NCBI GenBank assembly: GCA_036787895.1
Contig: DAIQOK010000011.1
Coordinates: forward strand, 35,538-99,537
Direction: 5' to 3'
Source of the DNA: UBA7662 sp036787895
Lineage (GTDB): Bacteria; Bacteroidota; Bacteroidia; UBA7662
Length of the DNA stretch: 64,000 bases
The notes below the pieces were generated by a model, which made no database searches, had not been told where the DNA came from, and saw nothing but the letters and a program-made list of their open reading frames with translations. Below, one piece after another: positions 26,362-35,760 of this stretch; the first letter of the stretch is position 1; every line of letters starts with the position of its first letter. The position numbers and the translations under genes were made by a program.

Positions 26362-26825
26362 GATAGCAACTTCTGTCGCAACAAAAACTCCAGTTGCTCA
26401 TTCACCCGCAACAAACTTTTGATGAGTTCCTTGTTTTCGGCCCGAAGATTAAAAACTTCGAACGCCTTATTAATGATATTTCGCAATTGTTGCTCATCCC
26501 AGGGTTTGGTGATATAATGATAAACCTGACCCTTATTGATGGCATCTATTACCGCCTGGATGTCGGTATAACCGGTGAGCAAAATGCGAATCGGTTCCGG
26601 ATAATGCGGAATGATCGACTCTAAAAACTCCACGCCTGTCATCCCGGGCATTCGTTGGTCAGTTACAATCACTTCCACCACCTGTTCTTCCAGTATTTTT
26701 CGCCCTTGCTCTGCCGATTCAGCCGTAAATACATTAAAATCGCGACGAAATGCAGCTTTAAAGGAATGGAGATTGTTCACCTCGTCGTCGACGTAAAGGA
26801 TATTGATGAGACTTTTTTCCGACAT
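26358..26825 (-). CDS. Single-domain response regulator (receiver)
   Basis: This 155-residue protein is a receiver domain plus a short C-terminal helix (residues about 125-155, probable coiled coil). The acidic pair is in ILYVDDE, the phospho-acceptor is Asp56 (VIVTDQRMPG), and the conserved threonine and lysine are in RILLTGYTD and ITKPWDE. There is no output domain. It is divergent from the ThiF operon (143 bases) and is a close paralogue of the receiver in the hybrid at 30938-32026 (shared RILLTGYTDIQAVI), so it probably works in the same phosphorelay. Confidence 0.9.
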   Translation of the reverse strand: MSEKSLINILYVDDEVNNLHSFKAAFRRDFNVFTAESAEQGRKILEEQVVEVIVTDQRMPGMTGVEFLESIIPHYPEPIRILLTGYTDIQAVIDAINKGQVYHYITKPWDEQQLRNIINKAFEVFNLRAENKELIKSLLRVNEQLEFLLRQKLLS

Positions 26826-26968
26826 GGCCAGTAGTTAATAAGTACCAAAAATAAACTTTATCCGTATTGCCCACACCATATTTGTATAATCGTTACATAT
26901 CTTTAGAACATGGCCATAAAAGCCGTACTTGCAGCGTGAAGCCAACTTTTTGTGGAATAAATTGTTAA

Positions 26969-28078
26969 ATGGACTACTTAGATTATCGCAGCAACAGTGA
27001 AACAAGCAGTTACCGTCCGCGTATCTTTCGGCTAACCAATGATGCAGACGTAGGTGACTTTAATGACCTTATAGGTAATCCCGATCTGGTCATCCTGGAT
27101 AGTCTGCAAAAGCAGTTGGCAGAGCTACTGCAATTGCGCCACCCCAGACAAAAGTTAGGACAGGATGAGCTGAAATCAGGCATGAACGACCTATTGGGCG
27201 ATTTAGGTTTCCATGAATATGGCGTTTGGGCGTATTACCCCTGGAACAACCGCTTAATTCATTTGGTAGATCAAGCCGACTTTTATGAATTACGTACCAG
27301 CCGAAACCAACTTAAAATAACGCGTGCAGAGCAGGATGAGTTAGCTCGGAAAAAAATCGGCATTGTAGGGCTGTCGGTTGGTAATGCCATAGCTGTAACC
27401 ATGGCCATGGAACGTATTTGTGGCGAAATCCGTCTGGCCGATTTTGACACCCTCGATTTAACTAACCTTAACCGAATTCGTTGCGGAATACACAATTTAG
27501 GCATCAATAAAGCCATCATTACAGCGCGTGAAATCGCAGAAATCGACCCATTCATTGAAGTCAAAGTATTCGACGATGGCTTAACGCCCGAAAATATAGG
27601 TGACTTCTTTTCAACTGGCGGTCAACTCGACCTAATCGCCGATGAATGTGATAGTCTTGAAATGAAGTTCCTTATCAGACAGCATGCCCGAAAACTGGGT
27701 GTGCCAGTCATTATGGAGACCAGCGATCGGGGAATGTTGGATGTAGAAAGATTTGATATAGAGCCCGACCGGCCTTTCTTTCACGGTAAAATCGCTGCTT
27801 TGGGAGCACCTGAACCCGGCCCCATTCCAGGCCCGTTACGCATGCAATACCTTATGGCCATAGTTGATTACCAACAAATATCAGAACGACTCCGAAATTC
27901 CTATGCCGAAATCGGCAAATCGCTGACCACCTGGCCTCAACTGGCCTCAGCGGTTATTATGGGTGGTGGCACCACCACCGATGTAAGCCGACGCATATTA
28001 TTGGGCCAATTCAAAAGCTCAGGTCGTTTTTATTTTGATACGGAACTGATGCTACAGCATCCAAAGCATGAAGCCTGA
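26969..28078 (+). CDS. ThiF/E1-like adenylyltransferase (Rv1355c-like)
   Basis: This 369-residue protein has an N-terminal region of ~125 residues of unknown fold, then an E1/ThiF domain. The nucleotide loop is IGIVGLSVGNAIAV (about 130-143), followed by ADFDTLDLTNLNRIR with the conserved Asp and the NxNR pair, and IADECDSLEMK with the likely catalytic Asp. The CxxC zinc motifs of MoeB/ThiF are absent. The GLSVG form resembles the ThiF part of Rv1355c-type proteins, but here no nitroreductase domain is fused. E1 enzymes adenylate a carboxyl end of a protein or peptide; the target is unknown and no ubiquitin-like gene is nearby. It starts a coupled five-gene operon. Confidence 0.8.
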   Translation: MDYLDYRSNSETSSYRPRIFRLTNDADVGDFNDLIGNPDLVILDSLQKQLAELLQLRHPRQKLGQDELKSGMNDLLGDLGFHEYGVWAYYPWNNRLIHLVDQADFYELRTSRNQLKITRAEQDELARKKIGIVGLSVGNAIAVTMAMERICGEIRLADFDTLDLTNLNRIRCGIHNLGINKAIITAREIAEIDPFIEVKVFDDGLTPENIGDFFSTGGQLDLIADECDSLEMKFLIRQHARKLGVPVIMETSDRGMLDVERFDIEPDRPFFHGKIAALGAPEPGPIPGPLRMQYLMAIVDYQQISERLRNSYAEIGKSLTTWPQLASAVIMGGGTTTDVSRRILLGQFKSSGRFYFDTELMLQHPKHEA

Positions 28079-28818
28079 TGTCGTTGCAAGCAGTTAAGAT
28101 CAGAGCCTTTCGCGCCACCGAAGATCCTGAAGCCTGTGACCGATTTATACATGGTCACGAACATGTATTAGAAGTTGCCGGCGTAAACAAAGTAACCAGT
28201 GCCAACCATGCCTGGAAAAACAATCCGGCTTGTTTTGTGATTTTAGTCGAAACCCTCGATGGTTCCAAGGTTTTAGGCGGCGCTCGCCTGCAATGTGCGG
28301 GTGGAACGATGCCCTTACCAATTGAAGAAGCTACCGGTGATTTTGACGCCAAAATATTCGATTTCGTCAAAAACTTGAGCGCCGATGGTACTGCCGAGTT
28401 ATGTGGCCTGTGGAATTCGAGAGAAGTCAGTGGTTTAGGTATAGGAGCCTTTTTCAGTACACGCGTTGGGGTGGTCATAGCCGAACAGGTGGGCATCAAA
28501 AGTATTTTTGCACTTTGTGCACCGTATACCGTAAAATTTGCAGAAAAAGTTGGCTGCCGTATACTCAAGACAATTGGCAATAATGGCACCTTTTATTATC
28601 CTAAACTCGACCTCTTGGCAACCGTAGTTTTGTTGGAGGATGCAGTAACACTCGACACGGCCGATGAGTTAGAAAGAGAACGTATATTGAGCCTTCGAAA
28701 AAACCTGAATCAGGTGCATATTGAAACCTCACCCATCCGTCAAATGCAGGTCGAAATCCATTATGATCTTACCATCAAGGATGCCCGCAAAGACGAGTTT
28801 AAATTGGCTGTTCAATGA
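28078..28818 (+). CDS. GNAT/N-acyl amino acid synthase-like acyltransferase
   Basis: This 246-residue protein has a GNAT-like fold signature: a substrate-side part with KVLGGARLQCAGG and MPLPIEEATGD, then AELCGLWNSREVSGLGIGA and a helix followed by IFALCAPYTVKFAEKVGCRI. This layout resembles autoinducer-synthase/FeeM-like acyltransferases that acylate amino acids or homoserine lactone; the assignment is by pattern only. It overlaps the ThiF gene (TGATG) and the histidine kinase gene (ATGA), so the three proteins are made together. A substrate activated by ThiF and acylated here is an attractive but untested reading. Confidence 0.6.
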   Translation: MSLQAVKIRAFRATEDPEACDRFIHGHEHVLEVAGVNKVTSANHAWKNNPACFVILVETLDGSKVLGGARLQCAGGTMPLPIEEATGDFDAKIFDFVKNLSADGTAELCGLWNSREVSGLGIGAFFSTRVGVVIAEQVGIKSIFALCAPYTVKFAEKVGCRILKTIGNNGTFYYPKLDLLATVVLLEDAVTLDTADELERERILSLRKNLNQVHIETSPIRQMQVEIHYDLTIKDARKDEFKLAVQ

Positions 28819-30935
28819 AAAACTGGTGGCTGCTTTTGCTGCTTTTGCTTCCATTACCATCGGATGCACAAGTTTTAATCACCAACCCGGATGCCAGGCT
28901 GCTTGTCGGCAAATACACCCAACTTTTTGTCGACGAAAGTGGCAAAATGACTCTGGATGAAGTCATCCGCCACAACCAATTTGAACCCAGTACGCAAGCA
29001 GTACCCAATTTTTTATATACCAAAGCTGCCATTTGGTTGCGAATTGAAATTACCAACCAGCAAAAGGTTGCCAACCTGGCCATTGAAGTAGTCAACCCAC
29101 AGCTGGATGAAATTCATTTTTACGAGCCCGGCCCTACCAGTTACAGTCGGTTTATTTCAGGTGATAATTTCCCCTTTCAACAGCGTTTGTTGATTCACCA
29201 ACATTTTGTATTTCCAATTCAGCTCGAAAAGGGTAGCTCTGCCGTGTATTATCTGCGGATGTATTCCGAAGAACAATTAAGTATACCCATTTACGTTGGC
29301 ACGCGCGAAGCCATCACGGCCAGTCAACATACCGGCAATGTATTTACCGGCTTGTATCTGGGCATCATGTTCGTGATGTTCTTTTACAATCTGTTCATTT
29401 ATTTCAGTGTTAAAGACCGAAGCTACCTCTATTATGTGATGTACATTTTGGGTATTGCCCTGGCTCAGGCCAGCTTGCAGGGTTTTACCTATAAATATGC
29501 CGTCCCTGATTGGCCTGCCTTAAATAAAATGCTGGTGGTTTTGTTCTCAACCATCAGCGGTATTGGTGCCATTAATTTTGCCCGACATTTTCTGCATCTG
29601 CCCGAACGGCTTCCTCGGGTAAACCGGGTATTGTTGGTATTTACAGGCTTATATATGCTTGCCTTGGCCGTATTCTTGGCCGGTTTTCACGCAATCAGCT
29701 ACAACATTTTGGATGTAAGTGCGCTGTCGGTTTCGGTATACGCACTCTATTTTTCCATCCGCTTATCGCTTAAGGGCATTCGTTCGGCCCGGTTTTTTTT
29801 ACTGGCCTGGATATTTTTTATGGTCGGCCTGGTGATTTACGTCGCCCGGAACATGGGCTTGCTGCCCTATACGTTTTTTACCGACCATGTACTCATGATT
29901 GCCTCGGCGGTTGAAGCCATGTTACTCAGCGTTGCCCTGGCCGACAGGATCAATACCTTGAAAAAAGAAAAGGAAATATCTCAGGCAGAAGCCCTCCGAA
30001 TCTCTCGCGAAAATGAACAGCTGGTTCGCGAACAGAACATTGTTTTGGAGCAAAAAGTCACTGAACGGACAGCCGAATTACAACAAACCAACAACGAGTT
30101 GAACCTGACGCTGAACGAGCTCAAAAACACGCAAACACAACTCGTGAACGCCGAAAAAATGGCTTCCCTGGGTCAATTAACCGCCGGCATTGCGCATGAA
30201 ATCAACAATCCCATCAATTTTGTGACCTCCAACATCCGGCCGCTTCGTCGCGATATCAATGACTTATTGGAAACCATTCAACGATTTGAAAAGCTCATAC
30301 CAGCCGGTGACGACCGCATCAAGGCCCAATTAGACGCCATAAAAAGTGAGATGGACTTCGACTATCTCACCGAAGAAATTAATGTGCTGATCAGCGGTAT
30401 GGAAGAAGGCGCTATTCGTACCGCCGAAATTGTAAAAGGACTTCGGACCTTCTCCCGACTGGATGAAAGTGATTTGAAAAAAGTGAATGTGAACGAAGGT
30501 ATCGACTCCACCCTAATTTTGCTCAACAGCAATTTGGGCGGACGAATTGAAGTAGTTCGGGATTATGACGAAGATGCTTTGATTGAGTGTTACCCGGGCA
30601 AATTAAATCAGGTGTTCATGAATATATTGAATAACGCTATTCAAGCCATGCACGCCAACGACCACCAATCCAATGGTATCCTCACTTTACGCACGAAATC
30701 AGTGGGTGAATTTGTTACGATTGAAATAGGCGATACCGGTCCAGGCATGAGTGAGGAAGTGAAACAGCGTATCTTTGAACCTTTCTTCACCACCAAAGCT
30801 GTTGGTCAAGGTACCGGTCTGGGACTATCTATCGTTTATAGCATCATCGAATCGCATAACGGCACCATTGAAATCGACTCCACCCTTGGTGTGGGGACCA
30901 CCTTTAAGCTTATCTTGCCCAAACTCCACAAATAA
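28815..30935 (+). CDS. 7TMR-DISM sensor histidine kinase
   Basis: This 706-residue kinase has a signal peptide (residues 1-19), a periplasmic 7TMR-DISMED2 domain (about 25-165), the seven-helix 7TMR-DISM region (about 175-380), a coiled coil (about 385-450) and a kinase core. The H-box is SLGQLTAGIAHEINNPINFV with His461; the ATPase domain has the N-box around NQVFMNILNNAIQAM, then GDTGPGMSEE and GTGLGLSIVYSII. The periplasmic domain of this family is thought to bind small ligands such as sugars. It is coupled to the acyltransferase by a four-base overlap and followed after two bases by a receiver-kinase hybrid. Confidence 0.92.
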   Translation: MKNWWLLLLLLLPLPSDAQVLITNPDARLLVGKYTQLFVDESGKMTLDEVIRHNQFEPSTQAVPNFLYTKAAIWLRIEITNQQKVANLAIEVVNPQLDEIHFYEPGPTSYSRFISGDNFPFQQRLLIHQHFVFPIQLEKGSSAVYYLRMYSEEQLSIPIYVGTREAITASQHTGNVFTGLYLGIMFVMFFYNLFIYFSVKDRSYLYYVMYILGIALAQASLQGFTYKYAVPDWPALNKMLVVLFSTISGIGAINFARHFLHLPERLPRVNRVLLVFTGLYMLALAVFLAGFHAISYNILDVSALSVSVYALYFSIRLSLKGIRSARFFLLAWIFFMVGLVIYVARNMGLLPYTFFTDHVLMIASAVEAMLLSVALADRINTLKKEKEISQAEALRISRENEQLVREQNIVLEQKVTERTAELQQTNNELNLTLNELKNTQTQLVNAEKMASLGQLTAGIAHEINNPINFVTSNIRPLRRDINDLLETIQRFEKLIPAGDDRIKAQLDAIKSEMDFDYLTEEINVLISGMEEGAIRTAEIVKGLRTFSRLDESDLKKVNVNEGIDSTLILLNSNLGGRIEVVRDYDEDALIECYPGKLNQVFMNILNNAIQAMHANDHQSNGILTLRTKSVGEFVTIEIGDTGPGMSEEVKQRIFEPFFTTKAVGQGTGLGLSIVYSIIESHNGTIEIDSTLGVGTTFKLILPKLHK

Positions 30936-30937
30936 GC

Positions 30938-32026
30938 ATGAGTTCAAAAAAAATACGCATCCTTTATATCGACGATGAACGCCACAATTTGTATGCGTTC
31001 AGGGCAGCTTTTCGCATTGATTTTGAAATACTTCTGGCAGAATCGGCGGAAGAAGCCAGAGAGATACTTAAGGAGAAGGAGGTACCCATTATCATCGCCG
31101 ACCAGCGTATGCCGCGCGAAACCGGTATTGAGTTTTTTGAATCTATCAAAGACCAATATCCCTACACCATGCGCATTTTGCTTACCGGTTATACCGACAT
31201 ACAGGCGGTTATTAGTGCAGTAAATGTGGGCAATATATTTCGCTACCTCCAAAAGCCCTGGAATGAAGAAGAAATCAAAGCTGCCGTACAATCGGCATTC
31301 GAAGTATACGACTCCAGAGTTCAACTCATCGAAAAACAAAAAGAGCTAGAAAAAGCCTATGGCGAACTTGACAAATTTGTATACAGTGCCTCCCATGACT
31401 TAAGATCACCATTAATGTCGATTTTAGGCATCATCAAGTTGGCACGTATAGAGCAAGACCACAATTCTACAGAGCAGTACTTCAGTATGATAGAAGAAAG
31501 TGTGCTCCGGCTGGATGAGTTTATAAAAAACATTATCAGCTATTATAAAAACAATCGTATTGAGAATGAAATTACCAGCATCGACCTCAAAGCTTTAAGC
31601 GAAGAAATTATCGATGCAAATCGGTACCAGGAGCTCGCAAAATCCATTCAATTTGAGCTGGATGTACAGCAAACTGTCGCCTTCCGATCCGATATTCTCA
31701 AGCTGAAAATTATTTTCAGTAACCTGGTCTCCAATGCCATAAAATACCAGTCGCCCAATAAATCCGATAAAAAATTATGGATACATATTCAGGTGAATCG
31801 CGATGGAGCGCGAATTGAAATAGGCGATAACGGTATTGGCATCGCCTTGACAGAGCAGGAAAATATTTTTAAGATGTTTTTTAGGGCAACCAACCATAAT
31901 TTTGGCAGTGGAATAGGCCTTTATATAGTAAAAGACGCAGTGTCGCGACTTAATGGAAAAATATATGTAGATTCGGAAGTAGGTAGAGGTACGATATTCC
32001 GTATTGACTTGCCCAATATCTCGTGA
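30938..32026 (+). CDS. Receiver-histidine kinase hybrid
   Basis: This 362-residue cytosolic protein joins a receiver domain (Asp55 in IIIADQRMPR; Lys106 in YLQKPWNE), a short coiled coil (about 125-147) and a HisKA/ATPase kinase core (His153 in SASHDLRSPLMSI; IFSNLVSNAIKYQ; GDNGIGIAL; GSGIGLYIVKDAV). The order receiver-then-kinase suits a relay in which phosphorylation of the receiver tunes the kinase. The receiver is a paralogue of the one at 26358-26825. The stop overlaps the next receiver gene by four bases (GTGA). Confidence 0.92.
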   Translation: MSSKKIRILYIDDERHNLYAFRAAFRIDFEILLAESAEEAREILKEKEVPIIIADQRMPRETGIEFFESIKDQYPYTMRILLTGYTDIQAVISAVNVGNIFRYLQKPWNEEEIKAAVQSAFEVYDSRVQLIEKQKELEKAYGELDKFVYSASHDLRSPLMSILGIIKLARIEQDHNSTEQYFSMIEESVLRLDEFIKNIISYYKNNRIENEITSIDLKALSEEIIDANRYQELAKSIQFELDVQQTVAFRSDILKLKIIFSNLVSNAIKYQSPNKSDKKLWIHIQVNRDGARIEIGDNGIGIALTEQENIFKMFFRATNHNFGSGIGLYIVKDAVSRLNGKIYVDSEVGRGTIFRIDLPNIS

Positions 32027-32427
32027 GCGTTACACAGAAAAAATGGCCATTTATTCTGATCGACGATAATCCACTCGATCTGAAAGTCAATGAACGCCTA
32101 CTCGTACATGGTGGGCTGGCATCGACCGTCAAACCATTCACCCATGCCAAAGTAGCCCTAAAACAAATCAAAGAGCTCGGCAGTATAGAAGGTTTGACTA
32201 TCATACTACTCGATATCCAAATGCCCGAAATGGATGGTTTTGGGTTTCTGACAGCTTTTAATGCCTTGCCGGAAGAAATCAAAAATTGCTACACTATTTA
32301 TATGTTGTCTTCAACCCTCGACGAATTCGACTTACGTAGGGTATGGGTCAATCCTGATGCCGTGGCATTTTTGCCCAAACCACTCGACGCCAAAGCCCTC
32401 AAAACACAATTAGAAAAACTGCCGTAG
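32023..32427 (+). CDS. Lone receiver-domain response regulator
   Basis: This 134-residue receiver resembles single-domain regulators of the Rcp1 type. The acidic pair is in FILIDDNPLD, the acceptor is Asp64 (ILLDIQMPEMDG), the switch serine is in YMLSST, and the lysine is in AFLPKPLD. There is no output domain. It starts at a GTG overlapping the hybrid kinase stop codon and is the last gene of the operon; htpG follows after 80 bases. Confidence 0.9.
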   Translation: MSVTQKKWPFILIDDNPLDLKVNERLLVHGGLASTVKPFTHAKVALKQIKELGSIEGLTIILLDIQMPEMDGFGFLTAFNALPEEIKNCYTIYMLSSTLDEFDLRRVWVNPDAVAFLPKPLDAKALKTQLEKLP

Positions 32428-32507
32428 TATCGGCATTTTTTGCCATAATGGCAGCCCATTTGGCATGGCACTTTCTTTGAAGTCGGAGCCTTAAACACTT
32501 CAACTTT

Positions 32508-34325
32508 ATGGAAAACACACGTACCGGAACCATTTCCGTCAATACAGAGAATATCTTCCCCATCATCAAAAAATCGCTGTATTCTAACCATGAAATTTTC
32601 CTGAGAGAATTGGTAAGCAATGCGGTTGATGCCACCCAAAAGCTCAAAACCCTGGCTTCGCTCAACGAATTCAAAGGTGAATTGGGAGAGTTACAAGTCA
32701 AAATTGCAGTCGATAAAGACAAAAAGACCATCACCATCAGCGACCGCGGTATAGGACTCACGGCCGATGAAATAGAAAAATACATCAATCAGGTTGCCTT
32801 TTCGGGTGCCACCGAATTTGTTGAAAAGTACAAAGACAAAACCGAACTCAATAATATGATCGGTGCCTTTGGTCTGGGCTTCTACTCTGCCTTCATGGTG
32901 TCGAGTATGGTAGAAATTCAAACGCTCAGTCATAAAAAAGGCAGCCAGGCTGCCCGTTGGACCTGCGATGGCAGTACCAGTTTCGAGATTAGCCCTGGTC
33001 AGCGTACCGATCGTGGAACCGACATTATCCTGCATGTTGCCGAGGATTCGGAAGAATTCTTGGAGTCTTTCCGCTTGAAAGAAATTCTACGCAAATACTG
33101 CAAATTCCTGCCGGTTGAAATCAGTTTTGAGGACGAAATCATCAACCAAACCAGTCCGCTCTGGACCAAAAAACCCGCTGAATTGCAGGATGAGGACTAT
33201 GAGAAGTTTTACAGCGACTTATATCCAATGGCCGAAAAACCGCTGTTCTGGATACATCTCAATGTCGACTTCCCCTTCAATCTCACCGGCATTTTATACT
33301 TCCCCAAACTCAAAAACGAATTTGAGCCGGTAAAAAACAAAATCCAGTTGTACAGTCGCCAGGTTTTCATCACCGATTCGGTCGAAGAAATTGTACCCGA
33401 CTATCTCCGCCTGCTGCATGGCGTAATCGATTCACCGGATATTCCGCTTAACGTTTCCCGCTCTTTCCTGCAAACCGATGCCAATGTGCGCAAAATCAAC
33501 AGCCACATTAGCAAAAAGGTAGCTGATAAGCTGTTTGATATATTTAAAGCCGACCGGGGCGCCTTCGCTGAAAAATGGCAGCATCTCGATTTGTTCGTGA
33601 AATACGGCATGATCAGCGATGAGAAGTTTTATGATCGCGCCAAAAGTTTCTGTCTGTATAAAAACACTGCCGGTGAAACTCGCACCTGGGAAGAGTTTGC
33701 CGAGAGCATCGAAGCCAACCACCGAGATAAGGATGGTCAGTTGGTAGTACTCTACACCAGCAATGTTGAAGCACAGCATAGTTTCATCCTGGCCGCTGAA
33801 AAACGCAGTTATCAGGTGTTGGAGCTCAGTAGCGTGATCGATAGTCACTTCATCAGCGCCATGGAAAGCAAGCTGGAGAAAACCATGTTCAAACGCATTG
33901 ATGCAGAAACCATCGATAAACTCATCGCCAAAGATGAAAAGCGGGAAGCGCTGCTCAATGAGGAACAGGCTAATAGTGCCATTGAGCTGTTCAAAAAGCT
34001 CGATAATGACAGTAATTTCACTATTGTAGCAGAAGCTTTATCACCCGACGACCAGCCTGTGGTAATAACCCGATCGGAATTTATTCGCCGTATGAATGAA
34101 ATGGCGGCTACAGGGGGTGGCGGTTTTATGGGTGGCGGCATGAAAGAACCTATGCAGTTGGTACTGAATACCTGTCACCCCTACCTCCAAAAAATCAGCA
34201 GCTCCGACGAGGCTACCCAGCAAAAATTGGCGCAGCAAGCCTTCGATCTGGCGTTGCTCTCACAGGGCATGTTAAAAGGACCTCAACTCACCGCATTCAT
34301 CGAAAGAAGCATTAGTCTGGTTTAA
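32508..34325 (+). CDS. htpG: Molecular chaperone HtpG (HSP90)
   Basis: HtpG (605 residues) is the bacterial HSP90, an ATP-driven dimeric chaperone for late protein folding. The N-terminal GHKL ATPase has ELVSNAVDATQKLKTLA, SDRGIGLTADEIEKYI and GAFGLGFYSAFMVSSM; the middle domain has SRQVFITDSVEEIVPDYLR and GVIDSPDIPLNVSRSFLQ. The length is within the family range. It has 80 bases of upstream space after the signalling operon and probably its own promoter. No CIRCE-like repeat was noticed. Confidence 0.95.
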   Translation: MENTRTGTISVNTENIFPIIKKSLYSNHEIFLRELVSNAVDATQKLKTLASLNEFKGELGELQVKIAVDKDKKTITISDRGIGLTADEIEKYINQVAFSGATEFVEKYKDKTELNNMIGAFGLGFYSAFMVSSMVEIQTLSHKKGSQAARWTCDGSTSFEISPGQRTDRGTDIILHVAEDSEEFLESFRLKEILRKYCKFLPVEISFEDEIINQTSPLWTKKPAELQDEDYEKFYSDLYPMAEKPLFWIHLNVDFPFNLTGILYFPKLKNEFEPVKNKIQLYSRQVFITDSVEEIVPDYLRLLHGVIDSPDIPLNVSRSFLQTDANVRKINSHISKKVADKLFDIFKADRGAFAEKWQHLDLFVKYGMISDEKFYDRAKSFCLYKNTAGETRTWEEFAESIEANHRDKDGQLVVLYTSNVEAQHSFILAAEKRSYQVLELSSVIDSHFISAMESKLEKTMFKRIDAETIDKLIAKDEKREALLNEEQANSAIELFKKLDNDSNFTIVAEALSPDDQPVVITRSEFIRRMNEMAATGGGGFMGGGMKEPMQLVLNTCHPYLQKISSSDEATQQKLAQQAFDLALLSQGMLKGPQLTAFIERSISLV

Positions 34326-34394
34326 ATTATCCCTTTTCTAATAGGTGGGACACACATATTGTGCTCTGCTTCTTGCAACTCTTGGGCTGATGAT

Positions 34395-34460
34395 TGGTTC
34401 ACATGCTTCGCTGTCTACAGTTTATATTTGAAGCAGACAGCGAAGCAGTGGACAATAAGT
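34395..34460. repeat. REP-like intergenic hairpin, copy 2
   Basis: A perfect 12-bp inverted repeat, GCTTCGCTGTCT (34405-34416) with AGACAGCGAAGC (34435-34446), has an 18-base loop and lies between convergent htpG and the LRR gene. The left arm and flank match copy 1 near 8020 at about 19 of 21 positions, and the right flank AGTGGACAAT also resembles it. It may serve as a two-way terminator. Confidence 0.7.
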
Positions 34461-34478
34461 CGGTTACAATTAAGCGCA

Positions 34479-35687
34479 TCAATACTGAAAACGGAGCTGT
34501 TCAGCTTTTGCGCTGTCAAATTTCCGCAGCCACTGTTCACATAACATCGTGCTCTTGCAGGCATTCTCGTTGAGTAACATCAATCTGAGTGCCGGCATTG
34601 CAGCTAAGGCTTCCGGGAAGGCTTCGATGTCGTTTTCGCTGATATCGAATTCCTGTAAACTGACGAGCGCAAGCACTTCCTTTGGAAAAACGATGAAGGC
34701 ATTGTGGTTTAAGCTGAGTCTTTCCAAAGTTTCTAATCGCTGAAAAGAAGCCGGTAAGGCTTGCAGGCAATTGTCCTCTACATATAAAAACCGTAGCTGT
34801 GTCAGATCTCCGATAGTTTCGGGCAATTCCTCGATTTTGTTGTGAGCCAGATACAATTGTTCGAGCTGGTTTAACTTGCCCCACGGATGGTTTATTTGCT
34901 TCAATTTGTTGTGGTGGAAATCCAATTCGCGAAGGGCTTGACAATCGAATATGAAATCAGGTATTTCCTGAATTTGATTTTTGTAAAAAAGCAGCCCTTG
35001 CAAACGTTTGTAGCAACGAATTCCTGGGGGGACAGTTTGAAACCGATTGCCAGAAAGCACCAGTTTTTCGAGTTTACGGTAGTGTTGCATGCCAGCAGGC
35101 AGCGTATTGAGTCGGTTATCGGCTAAATTCAGCTTGCATACCTTATTTCCGAAACAGTTGCCAATTCGCACCGACTGAATGTTGTTACCCATAGCCGTGA
35201 CTTCCTGAATTCTGCGGCTTCTAATGCGAAGGGAGTTAAGTTGGCAATAATTCAAGGTTACAGTTTGTAATCTTCTGCCAACTTTGAGTTTTAATTGGGC
35301 AGATAGCTTGTTGTTGCTTAAATCGAGTCGGGTTAAACAGCGTAATTTACTGACTTTCAATGCTTCGGATCCTAGAAAATTATGGCTCATGTCTAGCCTT
35401 TTCAGTTTGGGGAAACCCTTCAATTCGGATGGAATCGTCTGAAAGAGGTTATGGCTCAAATTAATCTGTTCTACTTTTGCAAAACGCAAGAGCTCGACCG
35501 GGAAAGTATCGAGCTTCATATAACTCAAATTCAATTCTTTTACTGAATCTACCTTTTGATTCAAAAGTGTCTCCCGATAGGCTGAATAATCACGTAACGA
35601 ACCACTTCCCGCCCTATTTTGGGCAATAATTGCGGAAGACTGACTAATCCACATCGCGGTGAGTAAAAAAATACGTAGGAATTGCAT
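34479..35687 (-). CDS. Exported leucine-rich repeat protein
   Basis: This 402-residue protein has a signal peptide (FLRIFLLTAMWISQSSAIIA) and about 12 leucine-rich repeats of ~23 residues from about residue 50 on, for example KLKRLDMSHNFLG, LEKLVLSGNRFQTVP and LEQLYLAHNKIEELPETIG. The repeats are of the L..L.L..N.l..lP type and should form a curved binding surface. No sorting domain is present at the C-terminus, so it may be periplasmic or carried out by another route. The partner is unknown. Confidence 0.8.
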   Translation of the reverse strand: MQFLRIFLLTAMWISQSSAIIAQNRAGSGSLRDYSAYRETLLNQKVDSVKELNLSYMKLDTFPVELLRFAKVEQINLSHNLFQTIPSELKGFPKLKRLDMSHNFLGSEALKVSKLRCLTRLDLSNNKLSAQLKLKVGRRLQTVTLNYCQLNSLRIRSRRIQEVTAMGNNIQSVRIGNCFGNKVCKLNLADNRLNTLPAGMQHYRKLEKLVLSGNRFQTVPPGIRCYKRLQGLLFYKNQIQEIPDFIFDCQALRELDFHHNKLKQINHPWGKLNQLEQLYLAHNKIEELPETIGDLTQLRFLYVEDNCLQALPASFQRLETLERLSLNHNAFIVFPKEVLALVSLQEFDISENDIEAFPEALAAMPALRLMLLNENACKSTMLCEQWLRKFDSAKAEQLRFQY

Positions 35688-35728
35688 CTCTAAATATAAT
35701 TCGAACAGCGGCTTAGCTGCAAAAACTT

Positions 35729-35736
35729 TACTTTTG
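35729..35736 (+). promoter_or_regulatory. Candidate promoter -7 box for purH
   Basis: TACTTTTG matches the Bacteroidota -7 consensus TAnnTTTG and lies 24 bases before the purH start codon. A clear -33 TTG is not visible at the usual distance. Confidence 0.4.
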
Positions 35737-35760
35737 TGCCTTTACTACTTATAGTCTGCA

